From: Bradyrhizobium ottawaense
GTDB lineage: Bacteria > Pseudomonadota > Alphaproteobacteria > Rhizobiales > Xanthobacteraceae
Direction: 5' to 3'
NCBI RefSeq assembly: GCF_002278135.3
Contig: NZ_CP029425.2
Location: 4,626,001 to 4,690,000, forward strand
DNA length: 64,000 nucleotides
In this document: one piece after another, positions 43,717-51,625 of the stretch
Layout: each line of letters starts with the position of its first letter
How positions within the stretch are numbered: the first letter of the stretch is position 1
Position numbers and translations under genes: made by a program
The notes under the pieces: generated by a model
The model's database searches: none
Told to the model about the DNA's origin: nothing
What the model saw: only the letters and a program-made list of their open reading frames with translations

Positions 43717-44076
43717 TCACTTGCCTCTCAGGCTGAGGATATAGGCCGAAAGCGCATCCGCCTGCTCCGGCGCGATCACGAGGTTCGGCATATTCTGGTG
43801 GCTGGTCCGCCAAAACACCTTGAGCGACAGCGCGGTGGTGCCGCTCCTTTCAGCGATGGCCTGGAAGCTCGGGGCCTCGTCGAAGAAGCCGGCCATGTGC
43901 GGCTCGACGGCGTGACAGCTCTGGCACCACGCCTCTGCCAGACGATGCCCTTCGTCGACCGCGCGCGGGCCGGACCTCGGCGCCCCCGCGGCGGTGTGGA
44001 CGACGCTGAACAGAAACAGCACCGACAACGCGATCAGGACGGCGAGGCCGATGTAGATTCGAGCGCTGTGCGACAT
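43717..44076 (-). CDS. Small membrane-anchored c-type cytochrome
   Basis: A 119-residue protein with an uncleaved or cleavable N-terminal helix (about 7-29), then a class I cytochrome c domain. The haem-binding site is CQSCH in LAEAWCQSCHAVEP, and the distal methionine is likely in HQNMPNLVIAPEQADALSAYILSL. It would sit on the periplasmic face and shuttle electrons. GAGGGAT precedes the ATG. A FixK/FNR-type box lies about 67 bases upstream, suggesting expression at low oxygen. Confidence 0.9.
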   Translation of the reverse strand: MSHSARIYIGLAVLIALSVLFLFSVVHTAAGAPRSGPRAVDEGHRLAEAWCQSCHAVEPHMAGFFDEAPSFQAIAERSGTTALSLKVFWRTSHQNMPNLVIAPEQADALSAYILSLRGK

Positions 44077-44136
44077 GACTATCCCTCGCGATGGCCCGGC
44101 AGTTTAGCCAGCTTGACGCCTGGCCGGCACACCGGG

Positions 44137-44150
44137 TTGATCTGCGTCAA
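44137..44150. promoter_or_regulatory. FixK/FNR-type box
   Basis: TTGATCTGCGTCAA fits the FixK2 pattern TTGA-N6-TCAA. Its centre is about 67 bases from the cytochrome start codon, which allows the usual placement 41 bases before a transcription start with a leader of about 26 bases. It could also serve the plus-strand gene at 44292, though that is farther away. Confidence 0.5.
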
Positions 44151-44291
44151 CGGATTGCGCCTTCGCATCGCAGCTCCGCGCGCAACCTCAGCACGTCACG
44201 AGCTCGGTGTGGCCTCGTGGATCAAGCCGGTCGCAGGGATCGCGGCAACCGCGTAGGCTCGCGCCCGTCAACGACTCACGGAGGCACCACC

Positions 44292-44465
44292 ATGAACGGC
44301 AATCGCTATTACGGCGTCCGCGTCGAGGGCGCGAAATACGGCGTCGGCTTCGGCTCCGCGCTCGCCATCGCGATCTCCTACACCAACAACCATTCTATAC
44401 TGTGGGCGATCGTCCACGGCATCCTGGGCTGGTTCTACGTGATCTTCGTCGCGCTGTTTCGGTGA
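44292..44465 (+). CDS. Small membrane protein of 57 residues, unknown function
   Basis: It begins [17 protein letters not shown] and contains two hydrophobic stretches ([12 protein letters not shown] and [21 protein letters not shown]). ACGGAGGCACC gives a proper ribosome-binding site for this ATG, while longer in-frame starts lack one. No known domain was recognised. Confidence 0.72.
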   Translation: MNGNRYYGVRVEGAKYGVGFGSALAIAISYTNNHSILWAIVHGILGWFYVIFVALFR

Positions 44466-44590
44466 TATCGCACCGGCGGGCGATGGCGGTTGCAGGCCGG
44501 CGGCAGCTTTCCCTTGCTTTCCTCGACCCTGCCCCTAGGGTCGCGCCGCGAACGAAGCGACTACGAGAGAAGGGTTCAACGAGACTTGCC

Positions 44591-44941
44591 ATGACCGACA
44601 CGATGAAATGCCCCGCCTGCAGCTCCGAGCACGTCTATCAGGACCGCGATCTCTGGGTCTGCCCGGAATGCGGCCATGAGTGGAGCGGTGCGGCGGAGGC
44701 GGCGGCGGACACCGCGCAGGACGCCGGCGTGCGCGATGCCAATGGCAATGTGCTCGCTGACGGCGACAGCGTCATCGTGATCAAGGATCTCAAGATCAAG
44801 GGCTCCTCCTCGGTGGTCAAGGGCGGCACCAAGGTGCGCAACATCCGCCTGCAGGACGCCAGCGACGGCCACAACATCGCCTGCAAGATCGACGGCATCG
44901 GCGCGATGAACCTGAAGTCGGAGTTCGTGAAGAAGGCGTAG
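44591..44941 (+). CDS. Zinc-ribbon protein YjdM (PhnA family)
   Basis: A 116-residue protein with an N-terminal zinc ribbon ([27 protein letters not shown]) and the PhnA C-terminal domain ([36 protein letters not shown] ... [12 protein letters not shown]). Despite the historical name PhnA, members such as E. coli YjdM are not phosphonoacetate hydrolases; the role is unclear. Length and motifs match the family throughout. Confidence 0.93.
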   Translation: MTDTMKCPACSSEHVYQDRDLWVCPECGHEWSGAAEAAADTAQDAGVRDANGNVLADGDSVIVIKDLKIKGSSSVVKGGTKVRNIRLQDASDGHNIACKIDGIGAMNLKSEFVKKA

Positions 44942-44948
44942 CTCGCGC

Positions 44949-45869
44949 CTACCTTTGCCGCTGCGCCAGATAGAAGCCGCACAGCACCGTCACCAGCCCC
45001 GCGGCCTGCAGCATCGTCGGCGGCTCGCCGAGCAGCAGCCAGCCGGTGAGCAGCGTCAACGCCGGCACGCAGGCCGGAAACACCGCGGCGCGGGCAACGC
45101 CGAGGCGCTGGACCGAGACGGCGTAGAGATAGAGCGCGGCGGGGCCGGCGAGCACGCCCTGCGCCAGCGCCTGGATCGCATTCTCGCTCACGCCGATCGC
45201 CGCAACATGGGCGAGCCCGACGGTTGCGATGTAGACCGGCAGCAGCAGCAGCGACAGCACGTTGATGACCAGCGCTGCCGACACGGCCGAGACGCGCCAG
45301 TGGCGCAGAGCTGCGCCGAAGCCTGCGAACATCAATCCGGTGAGCACGAAGATCAAATCGCCGAGCACGCCGTCGGCCCCGATATGACCGATCGATTCCG
45401 CGCCGATCACGCCGAGGCCGCCGACGATGACGACGGCGCCGGCAAGCCGTGAGGCCGAGATGTGCTCCTTCAGCACCACCACCGCGAGCAGCAGGCCGCC
45501 GAGCGTCGCGCAGGAGGGCTGGATCACGCTGCCATGGCCGAGCGGCACGAACAGGAAACCGGTGTAGGAGATCAGCGACATCACGGGGCCGCCGAGCACC
45601 ATCAGCACAAGGCCCCTGCTCCAGCCGATGCCGCAGAGATCGGAGATGCCGGCGCGGAACACCAGCGGCAGGAACGCGATCCCCGACCAGACATAGCGAT
45701 GCACCAGGAGATCGACCGGCGTGAAGCCGAGCTTGAGGCCATGCCGCGTGGCGGCAAAGCCCAGCGCCCAGAACAGCGCCGCGGCAAGGCCGCAAGTTAC
45801 GCCGACCAGTGCCGGCGCCGCATCCTTGTTCTGAGAGAGAGCGTCTGCGCCGCTCGTCCGCTGATCCAT
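44949..45869 (-). CDS. EamA/DMT-family transporter
   Basis: A 306-residue membrane protein with ten helices in two EamA repeats (GLAAALFWALGFAATRHGLKLGFTPVDLLVHRY, SVIQPSCATLGGLLLAVVVLKEHISASRLAGAVVIVGG, and the second-half GWLLLGEPPTMLQAAGLVTVLCGFYLAQR). Likely exports or imports a small metabolite. Convergent with YjdM; seven bases separate the stops. Not closely similar to the EamA protein at 30249 by eye. Confidence 0.9.
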   Translation of the reverse strand: MDQRTSGADALSQNKDAAPALVGVTCGLAAALFWALGFAATRHGLKLGFTPVDLLVHRYVWSGIAFLPLVFRAGISDLCGIGWSRGLVLMVLGGPVMSLISYTGFLFVPLGHGSVIQPSCATLGGLLLAVVVLKEHISASRLAGAVVIVGGLGVIGAESIGHIGADGVLGDLIFVLTGLMFAGFGAALRHWRVSAVSAALVINVLSLLLLPVYIATVGLAHVAAIGVSENAIQALAQGVLAGPAALYLYAVSVQRLGVARAAVFPACVPALTLLTGWLLLGEPPTMLQAAGLVTVLCGFYLAQRQR

Positions 45870-45954
45870 GGACCAAGCCTTATGTCAGCGCATATACCGC
45901 CTCAACCCACGCGGCTGCAGGGCTGGCACGCGGCGGTGATTGTGGGCTCACGCA

Positions 45955-46370
45955 TCACGCCTCCTGCTCGAAGACCATCCGCCATCCCTTGCGCGTATCC
46001 ATGTATTCCCGCACCTGCCTGATCCGGTCGCCCGACACCGTGAACACGAAGCAATAGTCGTTCTCGTACGGCTTGCCGCCGCCCAGTGTGGCGCGCATCC
46101 GCTCCTCCACGATCACGACATCGCCGTCGGCGTAGACGCCGCGGAACGCGATATCGATGTTCGAGAACATCTTGTGCATCTCCTGCGCGATGAAGCGCGC
46201 GATCTGGTGCGGTCCGGCCATGTGGTCGGTGTGATCGAGCACGACGGCGGTGGCATTGCCCTTCAGCGCGATCCATTCGGCGTCTTCGGTGAACAATGCG
46301 GCGATGCGCTCGGCATCGCGCGACGAAAAGATCTTCCACGCGTTCAGGACGATATCTTTGGGCTGGACAT
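45955..46370 (-). pseudogene. SnoaL/NTF2-like protein with a probable 5' frameshift
   Basis: The main frame encodes an NTF2-fold domain: KDIVLNAWKIFSSRDAERI, LFTEDAEWIALKG, HMAGPHQIARFIAQEMHKMFSNIDIAF, VIVEERMRATLGGGKPYENDYCFVFTV. It has no ATG or GTG before the conserved start; only an internal TTG at 46296, within the domain. An ATG at 46370 with GAGGGAG upstream is one frame off. Adding one A to the AAA run at 46358-46360 gives M-S-S-P-K-D-I-V-L-N-A-W in frame, exactly what the family start should look like. A one-base loss in a homopolymer, or a sequencing error, explains this. The fold is found in enzymes and regulators of many kinds. Confidence 0.7.
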
Positions 46371-46477
46371 GATGCGCTCCCTCGTTTTCGTTGAGGGGCG
46401 TCTTCTAGGGCGCGATGCGCCTTGCAACTCGCCACAATCGGACTCGGTCATCCCGCAGCCCTTCCGCCGCTACCGGC

Positions 46478-47056
46478 ATGCGCTATGATCCGGCCATGCT
46501 GAGCTTCGATGTCTGCAACGCCGCGCGCCTGCGCCGCGATCCCCGGTATGACGGCCGCTTCTTCACGGCGGTGAAGACCACGGGCATCTATTGCCGCCCG
46601 GTCTGTCCGGCCAAGCAGCCGCTGACGCGCAATGTCGCCTATTATCCGACGGCGGCGGCGGCCGAAGCCGCCGGCTTCCGGCCCTGCCTGCGGTGCCGAC
46701 CCGAGACTGCGCCGTTCTGCCCGGCCTGGAACGGCACGCGCTCCACGGTGGCGCGGGCCATGAAACTCATCGATGGCGGCGCGCTCGACGAAGGCTCTGT
46801 GGTCGATCTGGCGATGCGGCTCGGCATCTCCTCGCGTCATCTGGCGCGCCTGTTCGAGCGCCACGTCGGCGCGACGCCTCAGCAGCTCGCCAGGACGCTG
46901 CGGGTCCAGCGCGCCAAGCGCCTGCTCGATGCCAGCAACCACACCATGACCGATATCGCATTCCAGGCCGGCTTCGGCAGCCTGCGTAGATTCAACGCCG
47001 CCTTCGCCGAACTCTACGGCCGCTCACCGTCAAGCCTGCGCGCGCGGAGAGCTTAG
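46478..47056 (+). CDS. Ada metal-binding domain plus AraC HTH regulator (AdaA-like)
   Basis: A 192-residue protein (or 186 if it begins at the second ATG, 46496). The N-terminal domain has the four-cysteine zinc site of Ada (YCRPVCPAK and CLRCRPE), whose first cysteine accepts methyl groups from DNA phosphotriesters. The C-terminal half is an AraC-type double helix-turn-helix (LAMRLGISSRHLARLFERHVGATPQQLARTLRVQRAKRLL, IAFQAGFGSLRRFNAAF). There is no O6-methylguanine methyltransferase or AlkA glycosylase domain attached or adjacent. It would sense alkylation damage and activate repair genes elsewhere. Confidence 0.9.
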   Translation: MRYDPAMLSFDVCNAARLRRDPRYDGRFFTAVKTTGIYCRPVCPAKQPLTRNVAYYPTAAAAEAAGFRPCLRCRPETAPFCPAWNGTRSTVARAMKLIDGGALDEGSVVDLAMRLGISSRHLARLFERHVGATPQQLARTLRVQRAKRLLDASNHTMTDIAFQAGFGSLRRFNAAFAELYGRSPSSLRARRA

Positions 47057-47074
47057 CGCGCCGCTGGAAGTCGC

Positions 47075-47221
47075 TCAGAAAAATCCGGGGCTGAGATCGA
47101 GGCCGTAGGTCAGGCTCAGCACGAACACGAACAAAGCGGCGGCGGCGAACAAGGCTGTCTGCTTGAGAATGAACGCACGCGGCGAAGTGGTGGCGGCAAC
47201 GACTTTCTGCGCAACGGGCAT
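47075..47221 (-). CDS. Small single-pass membrane protein of 48 residues
   Basis: The frame encodes MPVAQKVVAATTSPRAFI followed by a hydrophobic helix (TALFAAAALFVFVLSL) and the tail TYGLDLSPGFF. GGAGG is spaced five bases before the ATG. Codon use is like that of neighbouring genes. Too short for family assignment; likely an inner-membrane micro-protein. Confidence 0.6.
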   Translation of the reverse strand: MPVAQKVVAATTSPRAFILKQTALFAAAALFVFVLSLTYGLDLSPGFF

Positions 47222-47456
47222 AATGGCCTCCATTATGACTTCAAAATTGGCCGCAACAATGCGGCGGCCGCATCAAGCAACGCGACGTGCAAAGCAACTG
47301 TTAAAAGGATCAAGCCCGTTATGAACTGGCATACATCACCGGCACCTTCACGCGAACTTGTTCGCGGCCGGATTCTCAATCAGCGCATCGGTGTCAATTC
47401 ATCGTGCCGAGACATTTGCACGATGCGCGAGCAGCGTCGATTTCGATCACGTGATG

Positions 47457-47490
47457 CAGATGGGTCCCGCCTCTCCGCGGAACCCATCTG
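47457..47490 (-). terminator. Hairpin after the small exported protein gene
   Basis: CAGATGGGTCCCGC pairs with GCGGAACCCATCTG at 13 of 14 positions around a six-base loop, 17 bases beyond the minus-strand gene ending at 47508. No clear T-tract. The rest of 47222-47507 shows no gene. Confidence 0.5.
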
Positions 47491-47507
47491 CCGTTCACGA
47501 TGTCAGC

Positions 47508-47756
47508 TTAGTGGGCCACGCCAACGGTCGCGGTCTTCACCTTGCGAGGGCTGAGCACCTTCGCCTGGTGGACCGAGGCCAGCGTGGTCGACGCAGCGGT
47601 CTGCTGCTCGACATGCCCGGCGCCGAGGACGCGAACCTGCAAGGGCGAGACCGGAAATCCATTGGTCTCGTAAGTCGGCAGTTCGGCGGCGAAAGCCGCG
47701 GTGCTGCCCGCGATCGTCAGGATGGCGGCGGCGATCGACAGAGTCTTCTTGTTCAT
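47508..47756 (-). CDS. Small exported protein, unknown function
   Basis: An 82-residue protein with a clear signal peptide (MNKKTLSIAAAILTIAGSTAAFA) and a mature part (ELPTYETNGFPVSPLQVRVLG ... ASVHQAKVLSPRKVKTATVGVAH). AGGAG lies before the ATG. About 75 bases upstream is the perfect palindrome GTTGCATTGCAAC (47825-47837), a possible regulator site. Similar proteins are frequent in Bradyrhizobium but uncharacterised. Confidence 0.72.
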   Translation of the reverse strand: MNKKTLSIAAAILTIAGSTAAFAAELPTYETNGFPVSPLQVRVLGAGHVEQQTAASTTLASVHQAKVLSPRKVKTATVGVAH

Positions 47757-47928
47757 TGGTAATGCTCCTGAGTGGAAGAGTCGGAGCATATTTAGGCGCG
47801 CTTTGCTGCGTTGCGACATGTTTTGTTGCATTGCAACAGCGCGTGCTGTGCATGGCGATATGTTTAATGCGTACAAGGCGTTGGCCGAATCACCGCCGGC
47901 CGCGACATGACGGTTTTATGGACGGTGC

Positions 47929-48132
47929 TCAGCCACCGAGCACATTGCCCCAGCCATCGAAGAGATAGGCCTTCCAGGCCACGGTTCCGTCCTCGCCCGG
48001 GCGGCTGGCCTGGCGATAATCGTCGGCCTGGTCAGCGGTCCAGGTGATGATCGTGTCCGTGAGGCGATCGTGCAGGATGGCGGGCTCGGTGGGATCGAAG
48101 GCGTCCATGGGACGAAGCGAGGAATGCGTCAT
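47929..48132 (-). CDS. Hypothetical protein of about 67 residues
   Basis: The frame reads MTHSSLRPMDAFDPTEPAIL ... AVAWKAYLFDGWGNVLGG-like, acidic and soluble, with two candidate ATG starts (the one used or 48108) and no strong ribosome-binding site for either. It has normal codon use and no overlap with another gene. No family recognised. Confidence 0.5.
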   Translation of the reverse strand: MTHSSLRPMDAFDPTEPAILHDRLTDTIITWTADQADDYRQASRPGEDGTVAWKAYLFDGWGNVLGG

Positions 48133-48233
48133 GGCCGACCAAACGCGCCAGCCGCAACAAAGTTGCCGCAACGCATCGGCAAGAGTGTTGCCCACCCCAC
48201 ACTCCAGCATTGATGCAGTTGCGCGAGGCGCCC

Positions 48234-48404
48234 CTATTTCAACGCCGTCGCCAGCGCCTGCAGCTTTGCGACGAGATTGGTGCCGAGCGCATAGATGATC
48301 TCGATGATTGCGAGCGCGATGCCGGCTGCGATCAGGCCGTATTCGATCGCGGTGGCGCCGGATTCATCGGCGACGAATTCAGCCCATTTGCATTTCAACT
48401 TCAC
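48234..48404 (-). CDS. Flp/Fap-type pilin
   Basis: A 56-residue type IVb pilin precursor. The prepilin leader (KLKCKWAEFVADESG) is followed by the processing site G/ATAIEYGLIAAGIALAII, with the conserved Glu-Tyr after cleavage, then a hydrophobic helix and a short tail. The start is GTG with GAAGGA spaced about eight bases; a longer in-frame version is less likely. No tad/cpa secretion genes are close, so the pilin would depend on a distant Tad system. Confidence 0.9.
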   Translation of the reverse strand: MKLKCKWAEFVADESGATAIEYGLIAAGIALAIIEIIYALGTNLVAKLQALATALK

Positions 48405-48730
48405 AATCGTGTCCTTCCCAACTCTGCCGGAACGGCCGGCAGGCGAGAAATGCACGATTACAATCCAAGATTGAATGAATTCGATCGCTTCAAGTTACGA
48501 CAATGAACGCCGCATTTGCTGGCGATTCCGTTGAAAACCGCAGTGGGAACTCGCGTTGCAGCTTGGCAACACCTCCGCGAAAAGCCCGATTTCGCCGAAT
48601 TACGCCATTGCGTCGCCACACGGTCCCCCGAACAATCGACGCGCTGCGTGCCTTTCCGTGCAAGACTGTTTTTGCATCATGACTGTTCCGACAAAGCGTG
48701 TCCGAACAGAACCGTTTGGAGGCAGGGATC
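48405..48730. other. Divergent promoter region with inverted repeat
   Basis: No gene was accepted here. The inverted repeat CTGTTCCGACA (48683-48693) and TGTCCGAACAG (48699-48709) matches at 10 of 11 positions with a five-base spacer, ending 21 bases before the M15-like gene start. This is placed like a repressor site for that gene. Confidence 0.45.
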
Positions 48731-50026
48731 ATGAAAGATCGGCGGTCTCTTCTGGTGGCGGTCGCGTGCCCCTCGGCCGTTCTCGCCGGCTGGCTGGCAC
48801 TTTCCCTCTCCGCCTATGCCCCTGCCCTCATCGAGAACAGCGGCGCCAATGCCGCTGCCGTGTCGCGCGCGAAAGATCTCAGCCGGCTCGACCTCGCGGA
48901 CGTGCCGCACGCTGCGACGATCGAGGACGGCATCGCCTTGACCGCCGACATCGCGGCTGCGGCCGCTGCGGCACCAACCCCGACGATCACTGAAGCGGTG
49001 CCCGAGCCTCCCGCCATCAAGCTCGCCTCAGCAGATCCCGCGCTGATCCTTCCGACGGAGACGCCGCCCGCGCCGCAGATATCGCCTGAACCAGAGCCCG
49101 TCATCAGCGTGACTGCTACAGTTGCAGCGCCGGCGCCCGTCAAGCTCGCATCTGCCGATCCCACCGAGATCGTGACGACCGACGCGCTGTCCCCCGCGGC
49201 GATCGCGAGCGGCCCCGTCACGCCTGCGAGCAAGGCATCGCCGCCGGCCGACACCGTCGCCGTGCTCGACGAGTGCTTCGTCATGGATGCCTGCATCGAC
49301 CGCTACCTCTGGGCGCTCTATCAGCGCACCGCAAAAGAGGACTCGATCAAGGTCCAGGAGCGCCGCGCCGTCACCATCAAGCGCAAGGGCAAGACGGTCA
49401 CGGTTATGCGCAGCTTCACCAAGCTGGTCGACCAGGATTTCACCTGGAAGGATCCGAAGGCCGCCGAGCACGCCGGCATGTCGATGATGGACTACGTCAT
49501 CGGCGGCATGGACAAGAGCTTCAAGCGGAAGCTGTTCCGCACGCTGCTCGCCGCGGAAGCCGCTGGACTCTCGCCCGGCATCACCAGCGCGTTCCGTGAC
49601 GATTATCGCCAGTCGATCGCGAGCGGTCTGAAGGCCGCCTCCGACCGCTCCTATCACGGCGGCAGCACGCGCGGCGGCTACGGCCATGGCATGGCGGCGG
49701 ATATTGTCAGCACCCAGGGCAATAACCGCGCGCAGCGCTGGGTCTCGACGGAAATTCTGTGGAAGTGGGTCGACGCCAACGGCAAGGCCTACGGCATCGG
49801 CCGGCCCTATCTCGGCCGCGATCCGCCGCATGTCGGCCCGGTCGACGGCGCTGAATACATCTCAAAGCGTGGCACGAGCGAGCGCAAGGAAGTCGCCAGC
49901 GCCAAATCAAAGAAGACGCGCGCTGTGGCCCAAGCAAAGCCGCCAAAGGCACAGGCCGCGCGTGAGCAGAAGAGCCCGGCCAAGCCGCAGAAATCGGCGC
50001 AATCGACCGGCAAGCGCGCGACCTGA
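48731..50026 (+). CDS. M15-like peptidase with Pro/Ala-rich N-terminal region
   Basis: A 431-residue protein with an N-terminal membrane anchor or signal (about 9-32). Residues 35-180 are low-complexity and contain the repeated motif KLASADP (three variants). From about 185 a globular domain starts with a Cys pair (DECFVMDACIDRYLW). The C-terminal domain (about 270-385) resembles D,D-carboxypeptidases of the M15 type: SPGITSAFRDDYRQS, then His319 and Asp324 in GYGHGMAADIV, and His367 in RDPPHVGP. Zinc-dependent cleavage of peptidoglycan stems is the likely role. The tail is Lys/Ala-rich. GGAGG precedes the ATG. Confidence 0.75.
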   Translation: MKDRRSLLVAVACPSAVLAGWLALSLSAYAPALIENSGANAAAVSRAKDLSRLDLADVPHAATIEDGIALTADIAAAAAAAPTPTITEAVPEPPAIKLASADPALILPTETPPAPQISPEPEPVISVTATVAAPAPVKLASADPTEIVTTDALSPAAIASGPVTPASKASPPADTVAVLDECFVMDACIDRYLWALYQRTAKEDSIKVQERRAVTIKRKGKTVTVMRSFTKLVDQDFTWKDPKAAEHAGMSMMDYVIGGMDKSFKRKLFRTLLAAEAAGLSPGITSAFRDDYRQSIASGLKAASDRSYHGGSTRGGYGHGMAADIVSTQGNNRAQRWVSTEILWKWVDANGKAYGIGRPYLGRDPPHVGPVDGAEYISKRGTSERKEVASAKSKKTRAVAQAKPPKAQAAREQKSPAKPQKSAQSTGKRAT

Positions 50027-50031
50027 GACCA

Positions 50032-50850
50032 TTACGGCGCGCGCCCCGGCGTCGGCAGCGGCACGAGCCGCATCTCGGCCGTGCCGGCGTCCTGCGTGCG
50101 CAGCAGCACCGCAAAGATGGTTTCGACCGCCAGCCGCACTGCGGCCTCCGTCGCCTCGCCCTTGGCCAGATGCGCGGCGATCAGGCCCGTGAGGAGATCA
50201 CCGGTGCCGTAGGGGCGGATCGGCAGGCGCAGCGTCGCGAAGCGCGACAATAGCCCGTCGGCGCACAGGATAGTCTCCAGCTGTCCTTCGGGCGTATCGG
50301 CGAGCGTGCAGCCGGTGGCGACGATTTCGATACGGCCGGTCCCCGCCAGCGCCGCGCACGCGACGCGCAGTCCCTCCGCATCCGCGGTTCTGAGGCCTGT
50401 GAGCAGCTCGAGCTCGAACTGGTTCGGCGTGGTGAGGTTTGCTGCCGGCAGCAGCCGGTGCCGGACCACGTCCAGGATGCCGTCGGCGACATAAACGCGG
50501 CCATCGTCGCCGATCACGGGATCGCAGAGATAGACGAGCTTCGAATTCCGCGCGAGCGCCCGCTCGACGAAATCGGCGATGACGGCGGCGTTGCCCGGCG
50601 AGCCGAGATAGCCCGTCACCAGCACGGCCGCTTCGTCAACAAGCCCGCGCTCCTCGACGCCGGCCAGAAGATCGGCAACGAGCTCGGTCTCCAGCACCCG
50701 CCCGTGCAGGCTCGGATAGCGCGGATGGTTGGACAACACCGTCGTCGGCACCGCCGCAACGTTCACGCCCTCCGCCTGAATGGCATAGGCGGCGACGCTG
50801 TTGCCGACATGGCCGTGGACCACCTGGCTTTGAATGGAGATGACGAGCAT
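50032..50850 (-). CDS. pdxY: Pyridoxal kinase
   Basis: A 272-residue ribokinase-fold enzyme that phosphorylates pyridoxal in the vitamin B6 salvage pathway. Typical segments are ISIQSQVVHGHVGNSVAAYAIQAEG, VLSNHPRYPSLHG, YLCDPVIGDDGRVYV, TPNQFELELLTG and the anion-hole motif YGTGDLLTGLIAAHLA with the catalytic Asp. The ATG was chosen over a TTG seven codons upstream, since the family begins close to MLVISIQS. The gene is downstream of the TetR regulator on the same strand, 45 bases away. Confidence 0.93.
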   Translation of the reverse strand: MLVISIQSQVVHGHVGNSVAAYAIQAEGVNVAAVPTTVLSNHPRYPSLHGRVLETELVADLLAGVEERGLVDEAAVLVTGYLGSPGNAAVIADFVERALARNSKLVYLCDPVIGDDGRVYVADGILDVVRHRLLPAANLTTPNQFELELLTGLRTADAEGLRVACAALAGTGRIEIVATGCTLADTPEGQLETILCADGLLSRFATLRLPIRPYGTGDLLTGLIAAHLAKGEATEAAVRLAVETIFAVLLRTQDAGTAEMRLVPLPTPGRAP

Positions 50851-50895
50851 GAAAGAGGTCCGTAGGGACAAACGACGTGTGTGGCAAGAGCAGCT

Positions 50896-51528
50896 TCAGC
50901 GTCGCGCCAGTTCGCCGAGGTAAGCGCAGAACATGTCGGCCAACCCGTCGGCATGGCGCGCGATCTCGGCCTCGCTGCGCGGCGTCTCCGAAAACCGCTT
51001 GCCGACCTCGCTCAGCGTCGTCTTGATGAGCTCGCCGGCAAGCGCGCGGGTCGCCTCGGAGGCTTTGGGCAGCGCTTCCCGCATGAACGCCGCGATGATC
51101 CCCTCACCGGCGGCCCGCGCGTCCTGCGCCTCGGGCGCGTCGCGATAGAGCGGTGCAGCGTCGCTGAGCGCGCCGCGGATCGCGGCCTCCTCGCACTCGG
51201 ACAGAATGAAGGCGTGGACCAGCGCGCGCAGCCGCACCGGCGGTGGCTTCGTCCGGTCCGCCAGGATGCCGCGCAAGAGGTCGCTCGTGCGCCGCCACTC
51301 ATCGCTCTGGAGACGGAACAGGATCGCGGCCTTGTTCGGAAAATATTGATAGAGCGAACCGACGCTCACCCCGGCCCGCTCCGCCACTCGCGCCGTGGTG
51401 AAACGCTGCGCGCCCTCCTTCGTCAGGACCTGAACAGCGGCATCGAGAATGGCCGCGACAAGCTCGCTGGAGCGGGCCTGTTGCGGCTGTTTTCGTGAAG
51501 AAATTGAACGGCTTCGACGCTCGGCCAT
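50896..51528 (-). CDS. TetR-family transcriptional regulator
   Basis: A 210-residue repressor-type protein. The N-terminal helix-turn-helix (AAILDAAVQVLTKEGAQRF, TTARVAERAGVSVGSLYQYFPNKAAIL) is classic TetR. The C-terminal ligand domain is of the AefR/TetR_C type. It is divergent from an O-methyltransferase gene, and a well-formed palindrome lies between them, so it probably represses both itself and that gene. Confidence 0.94.
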   Translation of the reverse strand: MAERRSRSISSRKQPQQARSSELVAAILDAAVQVLTKEGAQRFTTARVAERAGVSVGSLYQYFPNKAAILFRLQSDEWRRTSDLLRGILADRTKPPPVRLRALVHAFILSECEEAAIRGALSDAAPLYRDAPEAQDARAAGEGIIAAFMREALPKASEATRALAGELIKTTLSEVGKRFSETPRSEAEIARHADGLADMFCAYLGELARR

Positions 51529-51553
51529 GGCTCACTCGGGCAATGCGAATAGG

Positions 51554-51577
51554 AAATGCGACGAATTAGTCGTATTT
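51554..51577. promoter_or_regulatory. Palindromic operator between TetR and methyltransferase genes
   Basis: AAATGCGAC and GTCGTATTT are reverse complements at 8 of 9 positions around GAATTA, giving a 24-base palindrome, the usual size of a TetR-family operator. Confidence 0.6.
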
Positions 51578-51625
51578 CACTCGGCACGCAAGCACGCGTT
51601 TCTTCGCCAACCCTGGAGACCTCCA

